Shown: piece after piece, positions 10,440 to 21,113 of the stretch
Layout: each line of letters begins with the position of its first letter
Position numbering within the stretch: position 1 is the first letter of the stretch
Assembly: GCA_027604705.1 (NCBI GenBank)
Contig: JADHYV010000136.1
Location: forward strand, 1 to 28,724
Source: Allomyces arbusculus
Lineage: Eukaryota > Blastocladiomycota > Blastocladiomycetes > Blastocladiales > Blastocladiaceae
Direction of reading: 5' to 3'
Length of the DNA: 28,724 nucleotides
Position numbers and translations under genes: made by a program
Notes under the pieces: model-generated
The model's database searches: none
Told to the model about the DNA's origin: nothing
Seen by the model: the letters and a program-made list of their open reading frames with translations, nothing else

Positions 10440-12495
10440 ATGACTTTCCAACCCGCCCGTCGAACTTTGGACTTAGCCGACCTCCCTGACCTGGCCATCG
10501 AGGAGATAGCGAGATGCCTCGGAGGTCACAATTGTGTGTTGTCCGAGTTCCCCATTGACCTGTTGGCGCTCATGGGGACCTGCAAAATGCTGCGCGCGGC
10601 AGCGCTCAAGATGCTCGTCCGCGAGTATGTAGTGGCACTCATGGACGCTGATGGCACTCAACTCATTCTCGCTGTTGCAGTGCCTCGCTCAACTGACGAT
10701 GGAGACGACTGTCCAAGGTTCTTATTTCCGTTACGGGTCCACGAAAACTCGCAGAGCCTGTCTGGTCATCAACCGTTGTTCTGGGCCAGCAATGCATTGG
10801 CGGTTCCTGCCCGATGGATTGGCAAGATTCATGTGTGCAGCAGCTCATTGGGACCGAAAGCAGGCGAAACAGATTTCGCGATTCTGCAGGCGTGTTCCTC
10901 GCTACGTCGCCTCACTGTTTGCGACCGTTCGCCCATGACCTTGACCTGCCATATCTTGACCATGCCCGCTGTCGCTCCGCGCCTTACCGAGCTCGTCGTG
11001 GACAACTACGCACCTTTCACGGACTGTCGCATTTGTCGCTGCCCAATGCCCGTCGTGTACGACTGAGCGGCAAGTATGGTGCCGAGCTCGACAGCTTGCC
11101 TGACTTGCCGCGTTGTGAGGCCCTTGATCTGGACATTCTCGAGTTTTCCATCACGTCCGTGGCGACATTGCGCCGGTTTTTGAACCTAGCGGTGACACTG
11201 ATCGAGTTGCGTGCTTTGAACGAGATTGTGGTTTGGGACAACGTTCTCAGTCAAGTCGCGTTCGACGATGACTACCCGGTCCGCTTTCAGCACCTCAAGA
11301 AGGCAATGCTCAACTTGCCCACGTCATTTCGTTTGTGCCGACCAGTGGACCAGATGTGACGTCGCAGATTGCCAATCTCACTCTCTTTGCAGACGGACGA
11401 TCAATGACTCCCCGCCCTGCTCCACTCCATTGTCTTGACACGCTGCCGGTGACGAACCTCGTGTCCCTGTCCGGCCGTTGGGTCGTCCTCGCTCCACGAC
11501 ACCTCGAGCTGCTCACGTCGGCGCCGCACTTGACCCACCTCGACGTCCCGGTGGACGTGGAAGGACCACTTGACGACTTTGAGTCGCAGGTGAGACTTGC
11601 CGATAACCAGTTCAAACTGCTCGAATCGGTCCGCTCGTCGCCGCTGTTTTACATTCTCTTCCAGCGTTGTATCTTACCGTCCGTGAAATTGGCCACTGTC
11701 GCCGTCATGCATCACGAGCAGCACAATCTCCCGCTGTACTTACCAACCATGCCGTCTGCCACGCACCTGTCGCTTGAAGATTCGAAGAACACCGTCGCAT
11801 TCACCAGTCGAACTTTGACTGTTGCCTCGGACCTGGCCGTCACCACACCGCGCCTAAAGAGGCTATCGTGCGAGATCCCTGTCGAGTGCACGCATTCGCT
11901 CAAGCTCTGCACGCTCACCAGCTTGACGACGCCCGTCGCCGCGTGGAACGGACTGAGGGGCCGAATCGACCTCCCTGAATTAAAAATGCTGGCGTTTGTG
12001 ACGTTTGCGCGCGCATTGCAGGACATTGAGCATGTCAACCCGGCAAGTGTGCCAGGCCTCACCGAAATCGTGCTGCCGCGCGGCGGTGCTGTCATGGCGG
12101 ACGCGCTCTGGGACCTGACGCGGTTACCCGTGTTGGAGAGCGTCCGTGCCGACCCACCCGTTTGTTTCGGGCCGAGCCTAACCGAGATGCGGCTTTTGTA
12201 TACAGCGACGAGCGCATGCGCGGTCTGGCCACTCGTGTCCACCAGCGTTATGATGGGAACAGTTGCGCATTGCACAATTGTTATTCCCACAGCCGACGTT
12301 GAGCTCGACTTGGTGCTGGTGGAAGCCACGATCGCGTGGATGCTGCGGCAACGCGCGTTGTCGGTTTCCTTCGAGGTGTCCGTTGATGTCGAACGGAAGC
12401 TTGGCGTACAAGCGTTTGTGGGAGTGATGCGGGCCAATTTCGATAGTGCGACGTTTGACGTTGAGCTGTTGCCTGCAAATGATGTGAAGGAGTAA
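10440..12495 (+). pseudogene. F-box/LRR family gene, nearly whole, two frame changes
   Basis: The ATG at 10440 opens a frame starting MTFQPARRTLDLADLPDLA. It has an F-box-like N-terminus (about residues 10-65: 'LPDLAIEEIARCL', then 'DLLALMGTCKMLRAAALKML') and then irregular leucine-rich strands. F-box/LRR proteins usually act as substrate adaptors of SCF ubiquitin ligases; that role is inferred. The frame shifts at about 11020 ('VVDNYAPFT' continues as 'LSHLSLPNARRV' in another frame) and again at about 11325 ('NLPTS' continues as 'FVPTSGPDV'). From there 380 codons are open to the TAA at 12493-12495. No GT-AG intron fits either break. The rest is well kept, so this is either a very young pseudogene or a gene hit by two assembly errors. 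The copy at 8738-10163 confirms the family reading across the second break. Confidence 0.75.
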
Positions 12496-12715
12496 TAGAG
12501 TCGTTTGCTTTTGTGCTCTGTGAGAGCGTTCCGTTGTAAAGATTCTGCTTTGCATTTCCTGTTTTACTTGGGACAAGCGGTTCTTCCTTGCTGAGCAAAT
12601 GCACTTTGACTTTGCAGCCGAAAGCCGTTTTCAAACGAAGCAAAGCAAATGTATCGAGTCCACAACGCAGTTCGTCGCCACACACAGTACACCTCCACCT
12701 CCGCCGTACGCCCCA
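12496..12715. other. Convergent 3' spacer
   Basis: This 220-bp gap lies between the ends of the plus-strand F-box/LRR copy and the minus-strand UNC-93-like gene. It presumably carries both 3' UTRs. Nothing else was seen. Confidence 0.4.
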
Positions 12716-14500
12716 TCACGCTCGCTCCGCATCATCCCCATCCAGCTGCTGAAAGTTGGATGTCGGTTTGGCCTTGGCAATCGCCGCCATGGCCTTTGAT
12801 GCCATGTCAAACGACGGCACCGGCGCCACCACACCCGTCGATATATTCGCCAACGGCAACCCCGTTGGCACCGCGAATCCAAGCGCCGCCGCCTGCGCCG
12901 GCGGGAGCGACACGGGTTCCTGCACGGCACGCGGCTTGCTACTTGGCGCAACCGCGGCCGTCGCTGCCACGGGTACGGGTACCGCCGATTCGCCTGACGC
13001 GCGCTTCCACCGTGTGTCCCCGCGATCGAGCATGCGCAGCATCCACCCGGCCGCAACCACGGCACCAGCAAACTCGAGCGCAGTGATTGCATACACCGCC
13101 GCGTACGCTGCGGGTGTAGCCGCTGACGCAATGACCGACACGATCACAAATGCCAGGCAGAATTGGACACGGAAAATGCCAAACGCCGTGCCCGTGGCGA
13201 GATCGCTGCCGCCGAGTTGCACCTTCACCGCAGTCGAAATGTACATGTTGAGGAACGAGGCCGTGGCTGTCTCGAGCGCCGCGAGGAGGGCGGCCACGGA
13301 CATGAGCAGCCCAGTCGGTGTGCCGGGGACGATGAAGAGGGCGAGGTACGCGCTCATGGCCGCGGCGCCGACAACGCCGAGGCCTGCGAGTAATCCTCGT
13401 GCACCGAATCGGTCAAAGAGTCGGCCCCAGATGGGGGTCGCGAGCACGGCGGCCGCGCCATAGACGGCGTAGAGGATCGCAACTTGCGGTGCCGGCTGGC
13501 CTGGCGCGGGTCGCGGCACGTAGAGCGGCAACGTCCCAAAAATGAGGACGTTGACGGCGCCATTGAAGGCCATGAGCGGGTGCAAGTAGACGACGCATGG
13601 CGCGCGTGCAACGCGCCGGAACCGCGCAATCAAACCGGCCGTCTCGAGCGTGTCGCGCGGGAGCGACTTGGACGTGACGCGCGGGGTCGCGCCGACACCA
13701 ACAGGCCCACTGCTTGTCACGGCGACGGGTGCGGGCGCAAACTGCGAGTCGACTGAGAGGGCCCGGCCTGAGCCCGGCAGATTTTGCACGCCGAGGAACC
13801 CAACCGCGCTCACCGACGCAACGCCCGTCAGGACCCAAATGATCGTCGAGACGGGAGCGCCCGAGACTTCGAGCGCGTACGAGAGCCCGTTGCCAATGAT
13901 CATGTTGAGTTGCAAGATCAGCAGGAACGTGGACGTGAGCCGACCAATCTTGCCACCTCCGAGTTGGCTGATCTGAGCGACGTAGATCCCTTGCTGCAGC
14001 CAGAGCAGGCCAGCACCAAACCCGACGAGAACCGACGCGACGAGCAGTAGCACGGGGCCGAGATTAACCGATAGCACAAACGCGACGTATGGCACAGCGG
14101 CAATGAAGAAGGTCCATCGTGCGCTGGCCAATTTGCTTGGAATCAAATATGGTGCAACAAGCGAGCTGACGAGGAACGCGGCGTAGATGAGGGCGAGCGA
14201 GTAGAAGCCATGCGTCGGGTAGAGCGTCGTGATCCGCGACTGTGCGATGTTGAAGGAGACGAACAGCAGCAGGAAGCACGCGCCGAGCCAGGTGACCTTG
14301 GTGGTGCCGCGCGGGACCGGGTGGTCGATGAAGACAACGTTGGACACGCGAAACTTGTTCTGTTCGGCAACGTCGACCACAAACTCGCGGTGACCTAAAG
14401 AGTCGCGGAGAAATGATTTTTAGTTCACTTGATCTCCCAGAAAACAGGAGGAGCTGAGCAGGAGCGGGCCTTTATCGTTGAGGACTGCCGCATCGTCCAT
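12716..14500 (-). CDS. UNC-93-like MFS membrane protein
   Basis: The large frame (14394-12716) opens without an ATG; its first start-like codon is GTG at 14380. An upstream exon was therefore sought. ATG at 14500 opens MDDAAVLNDKGPLLLSSS, and a GT-AG intron at 14445-14395 (51 nt, ending CTTTAG) joins it in frame, giving 577 residues. The donor GTTTTC is weak, so exon 1 is the least certain part. The body has about 11-12 hydrophobic helices in two bundles, split by a hydrophilic loop (about residues 230-290). Matches to the UNC-93 family are the first helix and its loop ('FNIAQSRITTLYP') and the 'GAGLLWLQQGIYVAQIS' stretch. Family members act as regulators or transporters in membranes; the substrate here is unknown. 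After the last helix comes an Ala/Pro/Val-rich tail of about 110 residues, probably cytosolic and disordered. It is tail-to-tail with the F-box/LRR copy. Confidence 0.83.
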
Positions 14501-15051
14501 AATGCCAAACGAGCGGAGATATGGTGTTGGACGTGTAATTGAGGCTCGTTTCGGCGGGTGTTGACGGGTATTGATGGCAAGTGTACGCGTCGCGTCGGTC
14601 GTTGGCCTTGACTGCAATGGTCGGGCAAATCAATGTTGAGCAGTACGGATTGGCGGAGGTATCGAATAGCCGGCGCGCATACTGCAACTGGTCGTCGTCG
14701 AGTCTGTTGCAAGTAGCTGCGAGCAGTGAGCAGAGCAGAGCAGAGTTGGGCCAGGATCACTAGCTGTATCGGCCGCTTTAAGCGCTGAGCAAGTTTTGCA
14801 TTTTCATATTACAGCGCTTGCAGTTACGGCAACGTGACAGTAAGCAAGCAGCTGAGTCTTGTTTAGACGCCTCTTTCTTTGGAGCTCAGCCTGGCGCTCG
14901 ATGCATGGGCGATCGGCCACACGCCCGATCACCGACCACGCAGCAACAAAATCGAACGGCGATGGTGCTGAGCAATAACAGTGTCCATGCGTGTACACGT
15001 CTATTTATTTATCCCCCCGCACAACAAAATTCACCGCGAGAAGAGAACGCT
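14501..15051. promoter_or_regulatory. Spacer: UNC-93-like promoter side and LRR-gene 3' side
   Basis: These 551 bp lie upstream of the UNC-93-like gene and downstream of the minus-strand LRR gene. Only short out-of-family frames are present. I see no RNA gene or repeat. It should contain the UNC-93-like promoter, but no specific element could be named. Confidence 0.35.
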
Positions 15052-17389
15052 TCACACTGCCGCGGCGACGCTTCCCTCCGCCGCCATTTCAGCAACCTCG
15101 GTGAGCCAAGGCACCCACTCGGGCCGCGTTGCTGCCGCAGCGCGCACTATTTCCTGGATGTCGCGACCCGCAGTGGACCCGTGATGCCGGAGGTGCGACG
15201 TAAGGGTACCGAGGACGCCGTTGTGGCTCTTGTGGTCGGCCTCGCGCAGAGGAACAGGGACACGCGGCGACGCGATCTGAATTGCGACCGCTTCCTGGAC
15301 GGCAGTAAGGAACGGGATCGTGCCGACAACGCGCACCCCCTCGGGTGGGAGAAAGAGCTGGTTTGAGCCAAGCGAGTAATTTTCCACGTCGATGGTCGCA
15401 GTCGAGCATTGACGTGACACTTGGACAAGATCTGGTTCATCGGCTTTGTGATCGTGATGCGAAGCGTTCGGCGAGGCCGGGCTAATCGACGAGGACGAGA
15501 GGCGACGCACGACGCGTGCGATTGACTTCATCGACCTGCGCGCAATCGAGCTGGCCGTGGACGCGATAGACGAGCGGCGCGAGGAGGTGCTCGTAGTAGA
15601 CGTATTCGACACGCAGTGCTCCAGCGCCGGACTGGCCGCGTTGCAGGCAGCTCGACGGCTATGATCCGCATAGTCGGCAGCGGCATCCAAACTCCTGGCA
15701 TTGACAATGGCCGCAGCCGTCTCGGCAACGGCAGCGCTATCCACCGGCTCCTCGCACGCCTGGATACCCGCGTCTTCCCTCGCGAACATGGCCGCCACGC
15801 GTTCTTGCTCGTCGTTCCAATGAGGCATGCACAGCCGATCCTCGACCGTGATGACCTTGAGCCCACCTGGCCCAGGTCGCGTCACCGACCGGTATCGCCG
15901 CACGCACACATCGAAGTATGGCCCACTGCAAAACGTGCAGGTCCGGTACGAAACGAGCAACCACGCTGGCACGTCGGCGACATTGACCACGGCACCGGAC
16001 TTGACGAGCGCGCGCGCAGCGAGTTCGCGCAGCGGCAAGACGCGCGGCCACGTCTTGGGCTCGTCCGACACGAATTTCGGCAAGTCAAGCGCGTCGGCAT
16101 CGGCAGCGAGTGCGCGTGCTTCCATGGCCGCGTCAGCGATCCCGGGAACGTCGTCATGGTCGAGTCGGTCATGATCAACGTGCAGATCCTGGCGCGGTTC
16201 AGAGAGTAGCGTGTGGCGGCGCGTCGGCGGCAGTTCAGGACCCGCGACCATGGGCCACCAAAATGGGCACCCGTCGATCCGGAAATGCTTGACATTAGTA
16301 AGCGAGACGATGCTCGACGGCAGCGCGCGCAGCGGGTTAAACTCAACGTCGAGGACCACAAGCTCCGTCAACTTGCCGAGCGACGCCGGGAGGTACGCAA
16401 GGTTGTTCTGCGATAGGGTGAGCGAGAGAAGCGACGACAGGGTCCCAATGGCGCTCGGAATGCCGCTGATCTGGTTTTCGGAGAGGTCGAGCTCAGCGAG
16501 ACGGCGGAGTTGCAGGATCGGGAGTGGGAACTCGGTCAAGCGGTTTCGCGCAAGGCTCAGCACGGTCAGGTTTTGCAGCAGGCCAAGCTCGCGCGGAACC
16601 GACGACAATCTGTTGCAGCAGCTGTGGTTGATCTTGTTAGCGTGTTGGATGCGCCCCACATTTCCCAGAAGCGACAGTAAATCACAAACGAATCACATCG
16701 TACCCTTGCAACACGTCAGCCTCGACCAGCATTCCAATCGCCGGCGTCAACTCGACCAAATTTTCGGAGCACAGCGTCACAAGCTTGCGGTCGCGGACCT
16801 CGGCAACGGCCATCGGCCACACTCCAGCGCTTTCATACTGCAATTTCGGCTCGGGCGCTTGGGGCAAGGAAGGGCGCTTCGCGATCAGATCGCCGCCGGC
16901 TGCATCCTCCATGGCCTGGCTCGCCGCCAACAATTGCAGCAAAACGCCAGGATCCGCCCGCTCCGACCCTTGCGGATCGTCGCCGGATTCGGCATTCCCG
17001 TCCTGTTCCTGCGTCAAGCTTGACAACGAGCTGCGACGCCGTCGTAGAGACCCCGCGCCGCCGTCGTGTCCTGGCGTCGCCAGCCACACGGCGCGTTGCA
17101 ATACCGTTTTAACGACAGGCCCGACATCCGCGCCAAGACCGCCCGTCACCAAATCGGCCTCGCACAGCGCCCGCTTGTTCAGAGCGCAAACGAGAGCGCG
17201 CTCGCTGGGCGTCGGCACGTCGCGCCACGCGAGCACGGCCAGGTCGGGCGGCAGGTGGGTGGCAATCACGTCGAGCTGCGACGTCTCCTTGGATCCGACG
17301 AGTTGGCGGTACATCGCCGCGTCGGTCGGCGGCTGGACAGTGTTCCCGGCTGCGTGATGGCCGAACAACTTGGCGATTCGGCTCGTCAT
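15052..17389 (-). CDS. Leucine-rich-repeat protein with Cys motif (two exons)
   Basis: Exon 1 is 17389-16704 and exon 2 is 16621-15052, joined over an 82-nt GT-AG intron (GTACGA...CACAG) to 751 residues. The splice is chosen because it keeps an exact 23-residue repeat register: the repeats fall at about 203-225, 226-248, 249-271, 272-294, 295-317 and 318-340, of the form VLSLARNRLTEFPLPILQL. These are the short LRRs typical of Shoc2/Ras-group proteins, which act as binding scaffolds. After them comes a block with cysteines, 'CTFCSGPYFDVC', and about 45 residues later 'RLCMPHWNDEQER', possibly a metal-binding module of the kind I recall from other fungal LRR proteins. A Ser/Arg-rich stretch follows. 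The start ATG at 17389 lies in a good context (ACCACCATGAC). An in-frame ATG at 17479 would add 30 residues. The N-terminal 200 residues are not recognised. Function beyond protein binding is unknown. Confidence 0.85.
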
Positions 17390-18544
17390 GGTGGTAGTGG
17401 TAGTACCGCTACTGTGATCGTGGCGTGGATGGTAATGACGGTTGATGGTGACCACGGGCAGCAAGTCAGACCAAAGCATGGGCGAGATTCGACATGGATC
17501 GACTAAATATCGGATTGTCGTGGGTGAGGGTGCGTCCTTGGTGGATGGCCCCTGCGACGGTGGGCGTGCCGATGGCGCAAGGTGGGGGTTGCCAAACACC
17601 GTCGCTCGCTCGCCGGCGCGCATGACTGGGATGGGGCCGCAGTCGTCCGGGTCTCGTGGCCATGTCCGTGCCAAAGTTGCGTCGCTGTGCGCGCATGGGT
17701 GCAGCGTTGTGCAGCGCGCCCTCAAGTCTCGTGGTCGCTGCGACAAGGACCACATTTCTTCCGCCAAGACCGCTCATAATACGTTCGCGACAAGACGCGT
17801 CGCAGCGCGTCACTGAGCGATGCGTGCGCTGGCCAATCAGAGCGCGGTGCCCCTTCGTTTCACATTTTTTCAACGCTTGGGGGCAAAAGCAACACGTCGT
17901 AAATCCCTGAAAAACTGAAAAAAACAATCACGATGCTGGGGTTGCGGGGGTGTACGCGGCGCTTGATTTGATGATCGCCTGCGCTTCGTGCCGCTGGTGG
18001 CGGCGTCACGGTTGCTGAGGCGTCGTTGGCGATCACCCCGGCGTTTGCACTCTGGCGCCACTGCCTGGCGCTTGCGCCCACCTCGTCCCAACTGCAGGGC
18101 AACGCGAGGCAATCGAGAAGCCTTGCATGGGCATCGTGCATCCTCAGGGTTCTTTTGGCGCCCCGCATTCACAACACGTTGGGAGACGTGCCAGCCTTCA
18201 CAATCGGGGTCGCGTCTTGGCATGGGTGCAGTAAATCAATCTTGCTATCTCTCGCACCACTGAATGGCTCTCGTCGTCTTTTTGTCTTGTGCTTCGCGAA
18301 GGACATGGCCGGAATCTGTTCGATGGTGTTCGCGCGTTCAGTAGCACAGTTGGCGCGCAGCGCCATCCGTCGCTGCTGCTGCGGCCGTACACGACAACCG
18401 ACATCGGGCGACGAGGGAGGGGGTTCCTGCTCTTGCACCCCTTGGTCGTAACGCTCCTTCTCCACCAGACGACTCCCTCTGATCGTGGTCGTGGACGAAT
18501 TCAGCTTGTCGCGAGATTGCCGAACCCTCCACCGACTGAACACC
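17390..18544. promoter_or_regulatory. Divergent intergenic region, LRR gene / MFS transporter
   Basis: These 1155 bp separate two genes read away from each other. A CCAAT box (CCAATCA) lies at 17833-17839, in the middle third. Several frames of 60-210 codons cross the region on both strands, but none shows a domain, and most lack an ATG in a good place. I see no further gene. Promoter function is inferred from the layout. Confidence 0.4.
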
Positions 18545-20606
18545 ATGAGCCAAGCAACCGCCGTGAACGGTGCGGCCGAGATCCGCGCGCCCGAGGCCAC
18601 ACACCACAATGAGCACCGCAAAAATGGTGTCGCGGCCGCAATTGGCCAGTACTTCACGGACACGCACCATGCGCCCAAGTCGCAGAAGGTACCCGCTTTC
18701 TTGATTCTCGCGCATGGTCTTCCCTCGGCGTTCGCAGTACATAGCTCTCGAAGCATGGGAGGATGACGAATGGGAACGGCAGCTTGAGATGGGTGCCGCG
18801 GTGGGGACATGCGGTGGGGTTGGCCGACTGTGATACGATGGTGGTTGGCCTGTATCGTGAGGTGGGCGCGTGAACGCGACGGCTCACTTTCACTCGTCTG
18901 GCACGTTCACCAGGAGATTATCGCCGAGACGCGTGTGTTCATGGGCCATGGCAAGTTCAAGCGCTGGATGTTGTTGCCCGCCGCGCTGGCGAATCACGTT
19001 TGCCTGGGCGGGATCTACGACTGGTGAGCTCTCGCTTCATCTCTCGCGGATCGTACTTCACATTCGAGATTGCTCATTCTTCTCCACCAGGTCGGTATAC
19101 AATGGGCCCATTGCACGGCGCATGAGCGAGGGCGCCGCTGAGCCGGTGAGCGAGGAGACGGTCGCCGTGTCGTTCTTTATCACAGTCGGCGTGCTGGGCA
19201 TGGCGTCATTCTTGACGGGTCCGTGGCTCGAACGGCATGGCCCGCGCATCCCGGCGCTGCTTGGCGCGACTTTGTACATGATCGGCCAGGCGCTCGCCGC
19301 GCTCGCGTGCCACATTCAGTCGCTTGGGCTCTTGTACTTTGGGATTGGCGTGATTGGTGGGGCCGGTTCGTGATCATACTTTTCTTCAATGCGCAGCGAC
19401 GGACAAGGAACAGACTGACTTGCATTTGACTGCGTGGCGGCTGTAGGCCTCGGCATCAGCTACATTACCGTGATCATGACGTTGCAAAAGTATTTCCCGG
19501 ACAAGCGCGGCGAGTCGGCGGCGTACGCGACGGGCGGGTTCGGTCTCGGCGGTGTTGTCGGGAGTCTAATGCAGACGCCGCTGCTGCAAAAGACAACGGT
19601 CGCCAACACGTTTTTGATTGTCATGTGCGTCTACGCCGTGATCCAGTTCCCGGTGGCCATGATTTTCCGGTTCCCGCCCGAGGGATACGTGCCGCCCGTC
19701 AATGCCAAAGTCCGCGCACGCGCGGCCATGGCCACGATCGCCCCAGCGCCGCCGGCGACGCCCGCCGAGCACGCGGCCAAGCATGAGTCGTTTGTCAAGG
19801 ACGCCCTGTCGCTCAAGTATATCTTGATCTACCTTGTCTTCTTCACGTCTATCATGTCGTGCCTGGTCACGATGCCGCAGATTGCCGATATTGCCGTCAA
19901 TATGTTCCACAAGTCGGCGTCACTCGCAGGGATCATCGTCTCGGCCAACGGGTTTTTCCGTCTGCTGGGCAAGGCCGGGTTTGCGGTCATTTCCGACTAC
20001 TTTGGCCGCATGCCGATCCTGCTCTTCTCTGAGATCCTTCAAGTTGTATCGCTCCTGTTCATGCTGATTGGGTTCCACGTCGACAATTTTTGGCTCGCCC
20101 AGGTCGGGCTGTTCATTTGCGGTCTCGGTTTTGGCGCCGGGTTTGGCGTCTTGCCGGCCGCAATTTCCGAAAACTTTGAGCCGGAAATTGCATCGTCGCT
20201 CTATGGCCTGGTGCGTGATGTGACACTGCAGTTCGCTTCCGATGTGTGATAAAGTCCTTACTAACATTCAAATTCTCCTCGCTTCAAATCGTAGTCGATG
20301 ACGGCGTGGAGTGTGCGTATCGCGTTTCGTGAGCCGTGGTGACATTGCGACATTCAACACTAACTCTGGCATGTTTCGAAAACGAAATAGGTCGCCGCCG
20401 TAGGTGGAGGGATCCTGTTCAACGTAATCTTCAAGCACGACAAGGCCGTCGGCACGCCCGTGTCGCGTCTCTACGATAACAACATCTATTGGCTGTTCGC
20501 GATTTCCGTCTTGGGTTTCGCATGCGCGGCTGCGTTCATGGTGCTCGACCGCCGCTCGAAAGTCGCGGCCGCCAAGCCTAAGAATGTTGCCGTTGTTGCG
20601 GCGTGA
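18545..20606 (+). CDS. MFS transporter, oxalate:formate antiporter-like (six exons)
   Basis: Exons 18545-18688, 18914-19023, 19091-19365, 19447-20210, 20295-20312 and 20391-20606 join in frame to 508 residues. Introns are GT-AG, of 225, 67, 81, 84 and 78 nt; the last two hold an ACTAAC branch-like site. The protein has about 12 membrane helices. The family-typical cytosolic loop after helix 4 is present as 'KYFPDKRGESAAYATGGFG', and exon 3 joins exon 4 as 'GVIGGAGLGISYITV', a hallmark of the OFA group. These carriers exchange or take up small monocarboxylates or oxalate at the plasma membrane; the substrate here is not known. The 18-nt exon 5 (SMTAWS) restores 'LYGLSMTAWSVAAV' in a conserved helix, which argues that it is real. 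The start ATG (ACACCATGAGC) begins a hydrophilic N-tail of about 50 residues. Exon 1 and its long intron are the least certain part. Confidence 0.88.
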
Positions 20607-21113
20607 AGTGTTATTCAGATTGATATCACAGATTGGCGCCCCGTTGTTCTTTCCAAGTTTTCCTTGCCGCTCTTTGCATCGCCGGCCGCATTTGCTGTTG
20701 TCTATTCTTTTTGTTCATTGCACTTTGTTGAATGCCTTTTTGCGCGTTTAATTCCTGGCGGGGGCGCTTGGCCTTGGCGAAAACGTAGAGGTGATGGGGC
20801 TGGCGAATCAATAGTAGACGTGGGTGGATGTGGGCAGATGTGGGCAGGGCCGCAGGCATGATGATGTGAGCCTCGACCAGATGCGGTGATGCATGAAACG
20901 ACGCAACTCTCTCATGTCCAGTCGCGCCCAACCTCCCCAAAGGGCCAACCCAGTTTTCGCAACGCCAAGCAAAGCAACGGCTTCAACTGAGAAAAATCCC
21001 AAAACAAAACAGCGCGTAACCCCTCCTGCCCAGTACCAACCAAAACGCCCCACTGATTCACCCAGTTTCTTGCGGCCAACTGCGACGCCGTGCTTCCTCA
21101 CGCACCAGTGCCG
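20607..21113. other. Convergent 3' spacer between MFS and AP-1 mu genes
   Basis: These 507 bp lie between two gene ends. A small tandem run of GTGGGCAGAT-like units is seen at about 20820-20850. No coding frame of note was found. Both 3' UTRs should lie here. Confidence 0.4.

Noticed and set aside
11712-12437. Minus-strand frame of 241 codons under the second F-box/LRR copy
   Set aside because: It is rich in Thr/Ser/Arg as expected for the complement of a coding strand; the plus strand is supported by the tandem paralogue.
18169-18810. Minus-strand frame of 213 codons upstream of the MFS gene
   Set aside because: It overlaps the first MFS exon on the other strand, has scattered codon use and shows no family features.
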